The notes beneath the pieces were generated by a model. That model saw only the letters and a program-made list of their open reading frames with translations. It was not told the origin of the DNA and searched no databases. A DNA stretch of 64,000 nt from Fistularia commersonii (lineage: Eukaryota; Chordata; Actinopteri; Syngnathiformes; Fistulariidae), in contig JBBMNZ010000015.1 in the NCBI GenBank assembly GCA_037954325.1, positions 1,860,001 through 1,924,000 of the forward strand, in the 5' to 3' direction. This document shows, in pieces, positions 1 through 11,500 of the stretch (within the stretch, counting starts at the first letter, position 1; every line of letters begins with the position of its first letter). A program made the position numbers and the translations under genes.

Positions 1-740
1 CGTGGCAGGCCTTCACAGTGGTCTGTGAGGGCCACAATCCCCCAGCGCCAGGCAGAGCGTGCCGCTGCCCTTTACAGGGATCTTGATTAGCGGCATCTGC
101 TGCAGCTGGTGCCGATTACAATGGGGATCAGGTGTGAACCCTGACAGTCTCTTTATTGATAGGTCGGAACTTTGCTGGGTCGGGGTCCGGGGGGGGCTCT
201 TGCAGGGTCGGGGTTCAAGGTCCAGGGGTAGTCTGACAAGGTCGGGTGGAGAATAACAATTCACCAGCGCCAGACGGAGCGTGCCACTGCTCTTTAAAGA
301 GATCTTGATGAGCGGCCACTGGCGCTGATTATCAATTGTGATCAGGTCTCTCCTCTCGGCTGCTAATAGGAGATTCTGACAGTTACGGTTTCCCCCAGGA
401 GGCCAGACACAAGTACATAGAATTGCAGGTTGGTTTATTCAAGCGTTTTTGACCGAGACCAGACGATCACTGAAACGGTGGGTCGGCCTTAAATACTCAG
501 GCTTGATTAGCTGATTCCTCTCTGGTGCGCCTTATCCTCCAGGTGTGGAGGATAACCGCAGTGATTACTGTGCAGCTGGCCCGAGGAATTGTGACAGTCC
601 CTACTAAGAATTGATGTTGCCGGAATAACTCTATACTGCTGACTATTTGAACGATCAGGAAGTTACCACTCGCCCTCCGGTATCCTCTGCTCAGCCTTCG
701 GACTCCTTCAAACTGGAAAGATCAAAAATTTGGCCGTGCT
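1..740. repeat. GC-richer repeat-like DNA with an internal 53-bp duplication
   Basis: Two imperfect direct copies, 42-94 and 264-316, share the pattern CCAGCGCCAG..GAGCGTGCC..CTGC..TTTA..GATCTTGAT.AGCGG and similar downstream text (GATCAGG..., TCTGACAG). The stretch is richer in GC than the rest of the window and has no convincing coding frame. It resembles part of a retroelement terminal region, but I cannot define ends or a family. Confidence 0.45.
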
Positions 741-984
741 TTGAATGACTTGTATGGGTTTGGATTGCCGTCATTTCGTGTCGGAAAGAAGTCTCAAGAA
801 CCATTTAATTTAAGATGTCAGTTTACCTGTTGGGAGCAGGCAGACGAGTCGGTGACCGAGCCTAACGGGTCTGCATGTGAAGGGACGGCGTCTCGATGGC
901 CCATCAGAGGAAACAACTCAGCATCACTTGCACTGAAGATTGTGATGACGTCTACATTGGAGAGACCATGCGACAGAAGAGCCA
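741..984 (+). other. Unassigned open segment before the Tc1 fragment
   Basis: An open frame (741-1073) starts here and runs into the Tc1 remnant. The first ~60 residues include SFRVGKK, RCQFTCWEQADESVTE, which is faintly reminiscent of retroelement Gag (an 'aGESVtEF'-like stretch), but nothing decisive is present. It is probably a relic of the element that also gives 1-740. Confidence 0.25.
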
Positions 985-1381
985 CCGCTTCACCCAGCCA
1001 GTCTCCAGACCTAAATCCAATAGGGAAATCTTTGGGGGGAGCTGAGCCTCTGTTGCTCAGAGGCAACCCATAAACCTGAGAGATCCAAAGATTTGTATGG
1101 AGGAGTGGGACAGAATCTACAGTGTGTGCAAACCTGGTAATAGATGTACAGGAACCGTTTGACTTCTGTAATATCAAAATTGTTTGACTCAAGGGATCAA
1201 ATACTTATTTGACCCTGTAATTTACAAATAAATTGTTAAAAAATCATACAATTTGATTTTTCTTCTGTCTCTCAAAGCGGGAACATACCAATGCTGAAAA
1301 TTTTAGACCCCGCCATGATTTCCAAGTGAGAGAACTTGCAAAATCACAGGGGGATAAAATACTTCTTGACCTGACTGTATG
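985..1381 (+). mobile_element. Tc1/mariner 3' fragment (transposase tail plus terminal repeat)
   Basis: The open frame ends SQSPDLNPIGKSLGG, a decayed form of the Tc1 transposase motif SPDLNPIENLW that carries the third catalytic acidic residue; the Glu is lost (IG for IE). Downstream text (GTGTGCAAACCTGGT..., CAAATACTTATTTGACC, ACAAATAAATTGTTAAAAAA, CATGATTTCCAAGTGAGAGA, AAAATACTTCTTGACC) follows the 3' part of common fish Tc1 elements and reaches a terminal GACTGTA. The 5' two thirds are missing, so it is immobile by itself. Confidence 0.8.
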
Positions 1382-3985
1382 TTGAGACGATAACTTACAA
1401 ATTAGCCATTAGTGAATAACGCTATATTTTTGAGTGACCAATTCAAAATTTTAACAAAACTAAAATGCTGCATTCAGTAAGGGTAGCTATGCAATAATCT
1501 ATGATTCAACTACCTCTTCCAGCTTGTTGGGGTGGGGGGGAAACAACTTTTCAGATGACATAAAAGTGATGGAGAAGCGTAAAAGTCATTTCTCTTTTTT
1601 TCATTTGTTTTTGGAAATCAAACGGGTATTACATTACATTGTGTAAATGAATTGTAAACAATTGCAGTAAAAGGCCAGGTATTATGTAAAACTGGTAAAC
1701 AGTTTGCATAGGTGGCTCATCTTCCTTTTTACAGCAAGCAAAAAAAGCAATTTGTCTGAGTTCTAAGTCACAAGCAGCAAGATTGACCACCAGCCAAATC
1801 TGCCAAATTTCACTTTATTCTGCAGCTGGTCAATAGAAGCATAAGAGAATCAGAGGACTCTCAATTATCTCTGTTTTTTGACTTACAGTGGAGGTGCATG
1901 GTGTCGTGGAAAAAAGGCTACAATTAGCCTTTACGTCAGCTTATATTTTATTTCCTATTAAACAATGCAAACCTGTCCACTCAGCCTTTGCGGCAATCTG
2001 TTTGATGCTTATATGACATCTCAAAATAAACACACTTGTGTAGAAAATGTGCTTCCTCTGAGAACTGACGGCAGAACCATTTGTGTCTGTGTCCCCACTG
2101 CCATTACCACATCATTGTGAATCAGTGGTTTCTAGAAGAATTTACTTTAGGAGATGAACAAAGATAAACAACTGAGAGGTTTCACTGAAATGTCTAACAG
2201 GATTTGATAACATCATAGGGTCCATTTCTATGACAATCTTTTTCCTGTCACACACCTCCATCTGACACAAGCTGTTGGTGTCATTCCTTGACTATAATTG
2301 GTGGTAGATCTGTCCAGTGGCACCAAAAACATCCAGTGCACCAACTTAAAATCTTAAATGAGAAACCTGCATAATGCCCTTTGGTGACACATTGATTTTG
2401 TTATCCAAAAAACAAACAGAAGATGAACTGCCTATAGTTGCTGCTACTTTGATAGTGTTATTTTCAAGTACTCATATCAACAAAAATATGTCATAGGGAA
2501 CAGAATATAAAGAGTATGACTAAGTGTTGTCTCCTCTAAAAACACAGGAAACCCAAGACTTATTAAAGCAGTCCTACCTGCAAACCATACAGTACTACCT
2601 GAACATATTATTTCTAAAGATGTCAACCAGCCTCATCATTATGTTTCCAGATCTCACTTCCACTAGACATCTTTGGCAACAAACTCCGAGCCCCCCCTAT
2701 AGCAAAAAATACACTGAAACACAAACTTCCATCTCAAGTTAGATTTGTTATAATTTCGGTAGGAGATGGGGTTATGTGCTATCCATTGCTCCATCGGATC
2801 CCATGTTGGAGTAGGGGGAGACAGGCTGGTACAGCAGACAGGCACCATGTGAGTGCAAGAGAGCCTCAGTGGCTTGCATGTAAGTGGGTAGGTTTTTTTA
2901 TCGTCAGTGTGCATGTATGTGTGGTTGCCCACACTTTATCTTTACATGTCCTTATGGACACCAGATTTGCCTTCTCCCACCTTAGAAGAATTGCTACTAT
3001 CTTTCCCGTCTTGTCATTAAAGGACGCATAGTTCATATCAATGTATTTGTGACATAGCGATTGGATTATTGTATTGCACGTAAAAAAATTATGTTCAGTA
3101 ATTTATCCTATTATATTATATTTCAATTCATTTTATTGATTGGGGGGCTCAGTTTCTATTGGGTAGTACTTGGAACTCTGCTCCATTGCCTTTCATAGAG
3201 GTTACATACTTGCATACCACCTTTGCCTCAGCAGGAATTGGCACATTCAGGTCTTCACATCTATTTGAAGTGCACCCCACATGACTATGATACCTCTTCT
3301 TTCTTTTGTGAATCCATGCATAACACTAGTTTTGGAACCTAGACAGGGGTTGCCATCTCTTGGCTGAGCATCTGCACATTGGAGATCTTTTACTGAATTA
3401 AGAGTTGTCTCTCTGGAATAACATGTGGCAGGAAGGAGATCTCTGTACCGATGCCCGGTCCAATCTGTCAGAGTATCCATCTTTCCTGGAACCACTGAGT
3501 GCTGTCCTTGATAGAAGGCATCCCATGGCTATTACATTGTTCTGCTGAGGGACTAAAATACCCATATAGGCAATGGAGGGGGTGATTAAAAGAAAAAACC
3601 CTGACCTATCCGAACCCAGGTTGTGTTTTGCCACTGGACTTTGCGCTGTACAAGGTACCAGAACACTTAAGGCCAGCACATAATCAGGATCTCCATTGTG
3701 GAAGGTGGTTCCCAGTGATTCGGGGTTGGACCGCCATTGAAGATTGCTGTTGCAGGAACCTGAAAATGCACTGTCATGATGACAATCATCCTGAAATGCT
3801 GAAGTTGCTTATTGTTGTGTTAAGGTTAGATCCTGGTTTCCATGCCTTTTGAATGTAAAGGTTGGGGAGGGGAGTCAATTTCTAAATGGTCTTCTCGAGG
3901 GCTTGCTTTCGTCAATACTTCTGATTGTGGTCTTCATGAGCAGAATTTCTGGGTGAAGTTAGGGGGAATACAGCATCTGGTATGG
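1382..3985. other. Intron-like unique DNA, no gene seen
   Basis: AT-rich sequence without a supported exon on either strand. The open frames on the minus strand at 3247-3679 have no recognisable protein and no codon-like conservation. Sequence around 3560-3640 (GGGGGTGATTAAAAG... TATCCGAACCC) faintly recalls the 'GVIGR...DLNPSG' segment of the LINE found at 21.1 kb, so part of 3.1-4.0 kb may be a very old LINE copy. Confidence 0.5.
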
Positions 3986-4270
3986 TAACCAGACAGTTTG
4001 TCTGCTTTTTGCAGACCATGTGGTCCTGTTGGCCTCATCACCACATGGTAAGCACTGTTGATCTTTGTGACCACCGGTGAAGCAGACGGGACAATGTCAG
4101 AGACAATGGCTCTGTCCTGGAAAATTAAGGAGGCAGTGCACTGCTTCCTTAGGTTTCTAGGTCAGGCTGCTTCAAGTGAAAGAGTTTAAGTTTTTTGGTG
4201 TTTTGTTCTGAGAGAGGATAGGGTGGAGTAGAATGAACACATTGGTGAAGCATTTGCATTGGTGTATGTG
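3985..4270 (+). mobile_element. Degenerate LINE reverse transcriptase fragment
   Basis: Plus-strand text near 4010-4045 reads as a decayed FADHVVLLASS, corresponding to the FADDVVLLASS catalytic motif of a common fish LINE, with one catalytic Asp replaced by His. Further on, GTGAAAGAGTTTAAGTTTTT gives VKEFKFFGVLF, matching the 'VEEFKYLGVLF' thumb region. Frames are broken by stops. It belongs to the same family as 21.1-22.18 and 37.29-37.88 kb. Confidence 0.7.
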
Positions 4271-4442
4271 AAAGACTATGACCTGAGGACAGGTAGGCCT
4301 GAGTTCACATGGCCAATCTACTGCCAGAAACCCTGTCACCTATGAATGGTGGAAAACAGAAATAAGTCAGGTGGGAAAATGAATACTGTGAGGAATTTTG
4401 TTAGATTCTAGATAATTAGTACTTCTATTTGAAAAATGTACC

Positions 4443-4700
4443 TCTTGTTTCATTACATTACATTACAGTCATTTGGCAGACACTTTTATCCAAAGCGACT
4501 TACAAACAGTGCAATTCAGTCAACAAAGATCCGAAGTATCAGTAGTTGGAGGTCAGAAGTGATCACTCAAGCCATCTCAAAACCATATACATACATGCAT
4601 TCCTTTCTTCGTTTTTTTTTTTTTTTTTTTTTTTTTCGGGGGGCGGGGTCTAAGGGCGATTAGTTGGGTAGTGCTTGGTGAAAAGGTATGTTTTCAGCAT
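4443..4700 (+). repeat. Common teleost interspersed repeat (CATTACATTACA... type) with internal poly-T
   Basis: The text CATTACATTACATTACAG, TCATTTGGCAGACACTTTTA, TCCAAAGCGACTTACAA is a repeat head seen very widely in fish genomes. Its distal part, GTTGGGTAGTGCTTGGTGAA.. TATGTTTTCAGC, follows a T-run at 4612-4636. It carries no coding capacity. Confidence 0.7.
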
Positions 4701-4733
4701 TCTTGTATTTATTCTGTTCTTGTATTTATATCA

Positions 4734-5103
4734 CAATGTTTTTTTTCTAAAAAATGATGCCAGCATCTTTCTAGTCAGGCTTTTGCATACATGTAAAATA
4801 TTCAGAGTTGCACACATTGGCAGAAACTAAAGACAATTTATGTTTTGCACAGGTGAAATTGTGTGACAGTTTTTGTTTTTTGACTGAAAAAGGGCTGCTC
4901 TGCAAAACATGCCACAAAGCCAAAGTAGCAAGCGAGTTGTCAGACGGAAAAGTGTGGACTGAATGAAAACTGGACTACTTCTAGGATCGCAGTAAAACCA
5001 TTTGAGTGCTGTTGGAATTGTATAATGACTGAAAATGGGAAAGGGGACTGGTATATTATTGGAGTTTGTGTGTTTGGACAGACAAATGAAAAATTAGGGG
5101 GAA
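4734..5103 (+). mobile_element. Decayed hAT transposon remnant
   Basis: The right end AAAAATTAGGGGGAACATTG matches the terminal repeat of the better preserved hAT copy at 47.1-47.7 kb. Internal sequence 4895-4980 translates in pieces as CKTCHKAKVASELSDGKVWT, the BED-type zinc-finger region of an hAT transposase (other copy: CKTCSEAKVVSEFSDGK). The left end may be CAATGTTTTTTTTCTAA at 4734, badly mutated. No target duplication is recognisable. Confidence 0.65.
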
Positions 5104-7100
5104 CATTGGCTTTACCATAACTAATTCACGACTACAAATCCAAAACATTGATTTATACTTAAATAAGAATTGTTTACGATTTAGTTTTATTGTCATTTTG
5201 ATACAAAGAATCAGCTACTGATCCACAACCCCTTTATGACTCTAAGAATTTACTGCTCTGGGTATACCTTATTCAGAACGAGCCTTAAAAATTTATCACA
5301 GTATTACCTCAGCTATATCGACTAATTTTAGGAGAAGTAGCTCAATCCCGGAAAACAGATTTTAAAGCAGCACTGGCAACACTCCCAACAAACCTCTTGT
5401 GGATGCATTAATCAGACACAAGAGAAATGGTTCCAATATCTTTAAAATCTCAAACCTCGGTGTGCTAGACCCTGCCCTGGGGATTTTGCTTTATTCGTTT
5501 TTTTATGGACTTTTGGAGTCTACAGAGAAGGAAATGAGTATCTCAGGCATTTGCTTCCTCTAAAAAAAGGATACTTTTTCCGCTAAATATGTTTAACATT
5601 TCTTTTACTAGATTATTTAAAGATTTTTTTTTCATTAGGTAAAAATGATTCCGTTGGTGCCTCTATGACTTTCATAAATGTTCCCTTTACTAAATGCAAA
5701 ATAATGTTCTTGTTATTTATATATCAACCAAATTTGAATATTGAGTTTACAGCCATCTACTCAGTGACCAAATGCATACTTAATTCATGACCTTAGTTGC
5801 AAATGTTCTTGATAGGAGGCAGTGATTGCCTAGTTAGTCTTGGTAAAAGAAAAAAGATCTTATCTCGCAGACCCCGGAAAAACAGGATCATTTAAACAGG
5901 TAAATTGTGCATATTGAGAACAGGCATCGTTTTTTGTGCTGAGAGCTTGGTCACGACAAACACGTCTTTAAACGAAAACAGGACAGTGCCTGAATCATTC
6001 TAAAAGAGAGTGAGTGGGCTATAAACGTGTTGATGTTCCGGGATTTGGATTTTTTATGGAACATTTAAATTATTTAGCTTTGTTTGCTCAGAAGCATCTT
6101 CTTTCCTATCCCCTGCCGAGAAATTGTGTTTCTCATGCTTATCAGTGACTTGCTGCCATCTTCAGCCCAGAGCTGATAACACAGCTGCTCTGTTTCTTGT
6201 TGGAAAGCACCAACCAGAAAGCAGCTGCCACTACATTTGTCTCACATACCCCAGATTGTGAGGGTTTTAGTTTGAAATCCCAAACTAATATCTATATTCA
6301 CCCGGGAAGCTCTCTACACACATTAATCACATATATCAGCTGTTGTAATCATCTACAAACCAGCGCAGGGCAGATGGAAACTTAACATAAGTAAAGTTGA
6401 TATAAATTCAACAATGCACTGGGACTAAGTAGAACAGCTGTCTCATGACATCTGCTCCCTATGAACCCTATGCCTGAGTTATTTATTTATCTATTTTTCA
6501 ATTCACCGGTCATGTGTGAAAGGAACCCAGCTTGCATGGACAAAGAAGATATTTTGGTTTGAACTGGGTATATTATTATCAACCCACACAGCTAAGAAAT
6601 ATTCAGAAAAAACACCCAAACACTTAAAAACAGGAAGAGGTATGCTTATAACTCACGACGCAGGAGTCAAAAGACTTTCTAATATCCTGCTTTAAAAAAG
6701 GCCTTTCTTCAGAGCTTTGGAAATAAGCCTAAATTTGTTTTGGGTATGTTTTTCCACAAAAATGTAATTTAAAATGTAAAATTGAATTTCTTTTTAGCAT
6801 TTTTTTAAGATCACACACATTGTTGATCTCCTCTGCCATTGCAGATTACCAAGCCTCTTAAACTCATGAATAGGAAATAGGGCAAGGGAAAATCACCAAT
6901 AAGTATTTTTATTATTCACTGTTTGTCTGTTAAATGGGACAGTTCAAAATAAGATATTTCAAAATTTTAATATACGGTTAGGCTTAGGGTTGTTTTCAGT
7001 TCTCTCATTCACTGGTTTTTAATAGCATTGGAAGACCAATGCTATTAGTGCTGAAGCACATTCTTCCATCAGTACTGTATAATACAGTATAACCACAGTA
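5104..7100. other. Intron-like DNA, no gene or named repeat seen
   Basis: AT-rich, with scattered short open frames of no recognisable content. By inference it lies in the intron downstream of kcnh6 exon 5. Confidence 0.5.
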
Positions 7101-7135
7101 TGTATAAAATGCATATGTACAGCAAATCTGCATGT

Positions 7136-7271
7136 GCACAGGCACTCACACACACTCACACATGCACACATGCACACACAGACATGTGCACGCGCAGGTA
7201 CACAGACACACTCACACACACACACACACATAAACACACTCACTCACACACACACACACACACACACACTG
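7136..7271. repeat. Imperfect (CA)n microsatellite
   Basis: Interrupted CA/CACT dinucleotide tract, ending in an uninterrupted CA run (about 7245-7269). Open frames across it (His/Thr-rich or Cys/Val-rich) are simple-sequence artefacts. Confidence 0.95.
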
Positions 7272-9093
7272 GGTTACACTTGACCTTCCCAGCTGCACCT
7301 CACATACTGCTGCATGCATGATTACATTAGGCTTATATTGTGTTGCATCATCAACCGTGGATTATTCTCTGCTTACTTTCCAATTGTTCCTGAGGAAAAC
7401 ATGATTAGGACTCTTTTGGACTATGGTGCTACTAGAGGGTTAAGCTTGCTTTCTTTTAATGCTCTTTGTTCAGCACTCCCTACATGAAAAAGATACAAGA
7501 CTTCACTGCACTGCACAGTTAGAGTGCAGTCATTGAAATGAGAATTACTAACTTTTATATCAGATAATACAACTACACAGGTGATATTGGAAAGAAAAAT
7601 AATGAAATCCTTCAATAAAGAAAAAATAACAACAGGTGTTGTTGCTATAACCCGCTGAAAAGTCATGTCACATATGCTCACTGAGAGTAGAAGATACTCT
7701 AATTATTGTCAACTTGTGCTTGTAAAAGGCCTGTCCTCCCTTTGAGACATGCTCAGAAATGGAAAACACATTCAGGGAAACTGATATAAAATTCACTCAG
7801 CTCGGTTTCAATATTATGACATCTTTGACAAATACATGAAGTTGCCGTATTTCAGAGTACACAAACAGCAATAACAAGTAACAGTTGTGTAAAGTGATTA
7901 ACTGTACCACAAAGTGACTGTTATGTATATTAATCTATTGCTCATTTTGAATTAATGAGAGAAACCAGCAGGACACTTAGACAGGTTCTTAGACATGCCT
8001 TTTGTAGGCTTTTTAACTTGGTGTCACACTAGTTCCAGCTTTGTCCCACTGTTCATCACACTTAAATGAATCACAGTGAAGAGACAGGCTTTAACAACAA
8101 ACTGATTATCCTTGTGGGGTGTGTGGAGTCAATTTGTTTGTTTGTTTGTGTGTGTGTGTGTGTGTGTGTAAGACCACATATATACACATATAGAGATAGA
8201 AAGACAGAGGAAGACAGACCGAAATGTCCGAAAATAAATAGCTCTAGAGAGGAACCATTTAGAATGAAACCACAGTGTCCACACAATAATCACTTTCATT
8301 TTTCATACGAAACAGTCACAAACCACTTACAGCAATGTGCTGTTACTGTAAGAAAATGATCTTCCACTGGAAGAAATGCCCCTCAAGCGCCGCAGAATCC
8401 AAGGAGCTTTTACAGTAATATCAATCAGAAACATGGCCAAGATCATGAAAATGATACTCTAGATATTTCTCAGCTTTTAGTTTAATATACGTCCCGGATA
8501 ATCATCCTTGAAATGGACACGTGATATTTTTCATCTGTAGATAAATTGAATGCAAAATAATGTATACACTGTGATGATATCTGACATATCAGCAACATGT
8601 CACCCTGTCAAAGCTGTCAACAGGGATATTTTTGCATCAGGCTAATATTGATGGTGACTTATGTGCAAACATTTTTTTGACATGGATTCAGCCAGCAAAA
8701 ATAGCAGGAATTTAAAAGCATGTGTGGTTTTTACTATATCAAAAAAAAGGTCAAAAAAGTCATTTTTGACCCTTATTTTCATATAACTAGCTGTTGTAGC
8801 TGGTGTATCATGGTGTACATGATGAAGGGCCTTGAAATATTTACAATCTGCATTGTTGACTGTGTATGTTTCAAGATAAGGGCCCTTGGATCTTAAGACA
8901 AGGCATATCACAGGGGAAGGTTGTGTGAGCGTGATGCTGGTTTTAGAACCAGGTCAAAGTCAGGTAATAAAGATTTCATCTACTGCAGCCCAGGGTGACA
9001 CCATGAATCGATAATCGTCACAGGTCAAACAAGCGCAGCCCTCGCTCTGATCATGTCGAACCAAAACACACCATGTACGACCTTTTGACTTAC
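7272..9093. other. Intron-like DNA with a short (GTTT)n(GT)n tract
   Basis: Contains a GTTT/GT tract at about 8136-8169 and otherwise no recognisable feature. I specifically looked for the next ERG exon (VLSLGADVLPEYK, S1) on the minus strand and did not find it. Confidence 0.55.
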
Positions 9094-9305
9094 CTGGGTG
9101 ACTTTCTCTGTCACGTTGTGTGTCCGGTCAATTAGCTTGCAAGGAGCTATGATGTCCATCTCCCCACTTGGCAGAGCAATAAGAGGGTCTGGTTTGAAAT
9201 CCACAAAGTTGAGGGTGATCTGCGGGATTTTCGAGATGGTCCGGTAGCGCATGAGGTCCGAGTCCGAGGTGGAGTTCAGTATGTTCGACTTACTGTTCAC
9301 TGCGC
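9094..9305 (-). CDS. kcnh6: ERG potassium channel, exon 5 (pre-S1)
   Basis: The minus strand reads AVNSKSNILNSTSDSDLM, then RYRTISKIPQITLNFVDF, IIAPCKLIDRTHNVTEKVTQ. This is the near-invariant ERG segment just before S1. The exon is 212 nt with a phase-1 acceptor (GTTTGCAG|GC) and a phase-0 donor (ACCCAG|GTAAGT); the same length and phases are those I recall for human KCNH2 exon 5. Spacing IIAP-x-K-x-x-[DE]RT matches KCNH6 (IIAPHKVVERT) and is one residue longer than KCNH2 (IIAPKIKERT), my main reason for choosing kcnh6. The next exon (VLSLGADVLPEYK and the transmembrane core) is absent from 1-9093, so the following intron exceeds 9 kb and runs off the window. Confidence 0.94.
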
Positions 9306-9387
9306 CTGCAAACACATGGGGGTGGCTGATGTGGGTTAAACCAGCAGAGATGATATATCAATCGTCACCTTGTTATGCATATCTCAC

Positions 9388-9713
9388 CTGTGCTGCCCGG
9401 CCGGATACTTGTCCTCCGGTTCTTCCGATCCCAATCGGGCCTCATGGCCTCAATCTCGTCGACAGATGAGGCACGTCGCATGCTGTGGAAGCTCTCCCGA
9501 GAGCGGCTGTGTGACAAGGAGCAGTTGGAGCCAGAGGCGTCCTGGTTGAGGCTAAGACGGTGGTGTGGTGCTACACAGGGGGAGGACTGGGTGAGGGGGC
9601 CCACCAGGTGAGTACCAGGTTGCGGAGGCAGAGGAGGGGGCACGGAGGGCACAGAACCCAATAAGATACGGTGGTCCTCCTTGTGGTCTTCTGGCCAAAC
9701 TCTTAAAGCTGAC
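9388..9713 (-). CDS. kcnh6: ERG potassium channel, linker exon 4b
   Basis: This is the second linker exon. It begins SALRVWPEDHKEDH after acceptor TCTCCTAG|G, passes through a Pro-rich stretch, and reaches the ERG signature SLNQDASGSNCSLSHSRSRE, then RRASSVDEIEAM. That block is characteristic of ERG channels (human KCNH2: DASGSSCSLARTRSRES, RRASSADDIEAM) and contains RxxS-type sites suited to basophilic kinases. The donor is CACAG|GTGAGA. The exon has 326 nt, enters in phase 2 and leaves in phase 1, the same phase as the end of KCNH2 exon 4. An upstream in-frame ATG lies in the intron side and is not a start. The intron to exon 5 is only 82 nt. Confidence 0.93.
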
Positions 9714-10047
9714 CTAGGAGACATAAAACATATTGTGAGGATGCTTCACTATGGAGATCAATCAGCTCAAAAGATTAACATATTATTCAGTTGTTGTTGA
9801 AATATTTCTTGGCATGGTGAGATTTGAATTAGCGCCTGTCACTGACTGTACCTTGCAATAAAACCTATGTCAGTAGTGTAAACATTTTTTTCCCAACATT
9901 CAGACTCCTGCGAACTTTGAATTTGTCTTTATAAGCTAAGAATCAACACACATAATTCATATATTTCAGGTTTTTGTGAAGGTGTAAGCTGAAAACATGC
10001 TTTTAATTGGCCTAGTTTACAGGAAATACTTTCATCTTTTTATATCA

Positions 10048-11050
10048 ACTTTTCCATTTAGGGGAAACCCTATTCTCTGTATCCTCTTCTGTCATACCAA
10101 CTAACTTCATTTCCTCTTTTGCTACATCAATAAATCTTCCTCCAGACCTCCTGCCTGTCAGGTCCAATCCCAGCATCCTTCTACAATAAATTCACTATCC
10201 CTCCTCTGCACATGAAGGAACCATCTCAGTCTGGCTTCTCTGGCCTGATCTACAAAACATCCAACATGTGCTGTTCCTCTGATAGATTAATTCCTGATCC
10301 TATCCATTCACGTCACTCCCAAAGAGAACCTCAAGATAACTCCTGACTCCAAGCTATACGCCACTGGTCTCACAAGTGTCTTGTACACTTTCCTTTCATT
10401 CTGGCTGATATTCTTCAATTACATAAGACCCACGACACTTTTCTCCACCCGTTCCAACCTGTTTGAACCCATTGCTCAGGACTAGTGACTGCAAGTACTT
10501 CAAATCCTGCAACTTCTTGATCACCAATGGGGGTCGTTGTTAACCCGGTCTTTGACCAATCTTGTATGAGATTAATAGGTTTGAACTTCTCTGTTACACC
10601 TACAGCACACCTCACCACTGTCTCACAGCAAGCATACATGTCCTGCACCAGTACTTCTCTCGACAACACACCAAGTACTCTCTTACTTTTCTCCCTACAT
10701 TGGTTGTCCGGTCATCTGGAAGCTCCTCCTGACCACCCAGAACCTTCCTCAACTCCTCTCTGAAAACCATACAACACTCCTCCCTTTTCAGCTTCTACCA
10801 CTTTGTCTTCTGCTAACTCTCTGGCTCTTCCTGTCATCACCCATATTCAGAGTCCCTAGTCTCAGTCCCTGACTCTTACCTTTCACCTGGCCTGTCATAC
10901 CTTTCTCCTCTCCTTCTTCAACCCACAGTGACCCAATTTCCACTGGTACCCTGTAGGCTATCGGCACCAATGGCAGTCGTTGTTAACCAGGGCTTCGACC
11001 GATCCGGTATGAGATTAACAGGTTTGATTTGGTTTTGGCAAAAGTTTAAC
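10048..11050 (-). mobile_element. Rearranged RTE-type LINE remnant inside a kcnh6 intron
   Basis: The minus strand shows pieces of the same RTE element as 32858-35957: a 5'-UTR piece near 10968-11033, a second copy of that piece at 10524-10589, a fragment of the reverse transcriptase (VQDMYA then VVRCAVGVTEKFK), the 'GWNGWRKVSWVLCN' domain and the 3' end (from about 10048). Most of the ORF is missing. The duplicated 5'-UTR segment fused within RT-derived sequence means the copy was rearranged, not just truncated. Confidence 0.75.
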
Positions 11051-11286
11051 GCTTTAATTTCAAAGTATCTTTGCTTAAAAAATTTGCTTAGAAAATTAAA
11101 TGATGCTTTTAAAATGGACTATGGATCCCTGCAAATTTCAGAGTATTCCTTTTCGAGAATCAATTTGAGGCCCAAGAAAACAGTAGTTTCATCATTTATG
11201 TTGTTTACATCCCGCCTATTTTGTCAAACGACTTTAAAATTATTCCAGAGGGTCGGTCATGATTAAAAGTGGTATCATGTATCTAC

Positions 11287-11500
11287 CTGCTTCCACTGAT
11301 GTGCTCCTGTTGCTCTGTTCCCAAAGGAGGAAGGGGCAAGAGCTCCCCCAGACTGAGCGACTCAGGACAGTGGTGGTCTGAATGCAGCGGCAGAGGCGTA
11401 GCGGTGGGAATCTGACCGGCCTCTTCGTCATCCAGAGACACTTTATTGTTGGACAGGGAGCGCAGCAGAGGAAGACGCAGCTTGAAGCCCCTTGGACGAC
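11287..11500 (-). CDS. kcnh6: ERG potassium channel, linker exon 4a
   Basis: This exon continues the PAS-to-S1 cytoplasmic linker of the ERG channel. It starts (acceptor GGTTGCAG|GT) with the split Gly of exon 3 followed by RPRGFKLRLPLLRSLS, matching the ERG block that in human KCNH2 reads like GRAKTFRLKLPALLAL. The rest is low-complexity, acidic then Pro/Leu-rich linker, poorly conserved in the family. The donor is AGCAG|GTAGAT. The exon has 214 nt, enters in phase 1 and leaves in phase 2, and joins exon 4b in frame through a split Arg codon. In human KCNH2 the corresponding sequence is, as I recall, a single exon, so the following 1.57-kb intron looks extra. The acceptor and family are certain; the exact donor is the likeliest of few choices. 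Confidence 0.85.

Noticed and set aside
3247..3679. Minus-strand frames as further kcnh6 exons
   Set aside because: No similarity to ERG S1-S6, pore or cyclic-nucleotide-binding sequence and no fitting splice sites.
7019..7321. Cys/Val- and His/Thr-rich open frames on both strands
   Set aside because: They are translations of a CA/GT microsatellite.
9375..9611. Plus-strand frame opposite exon 4b
   Set aside because: Shadow of the ERG exon on the other strand.
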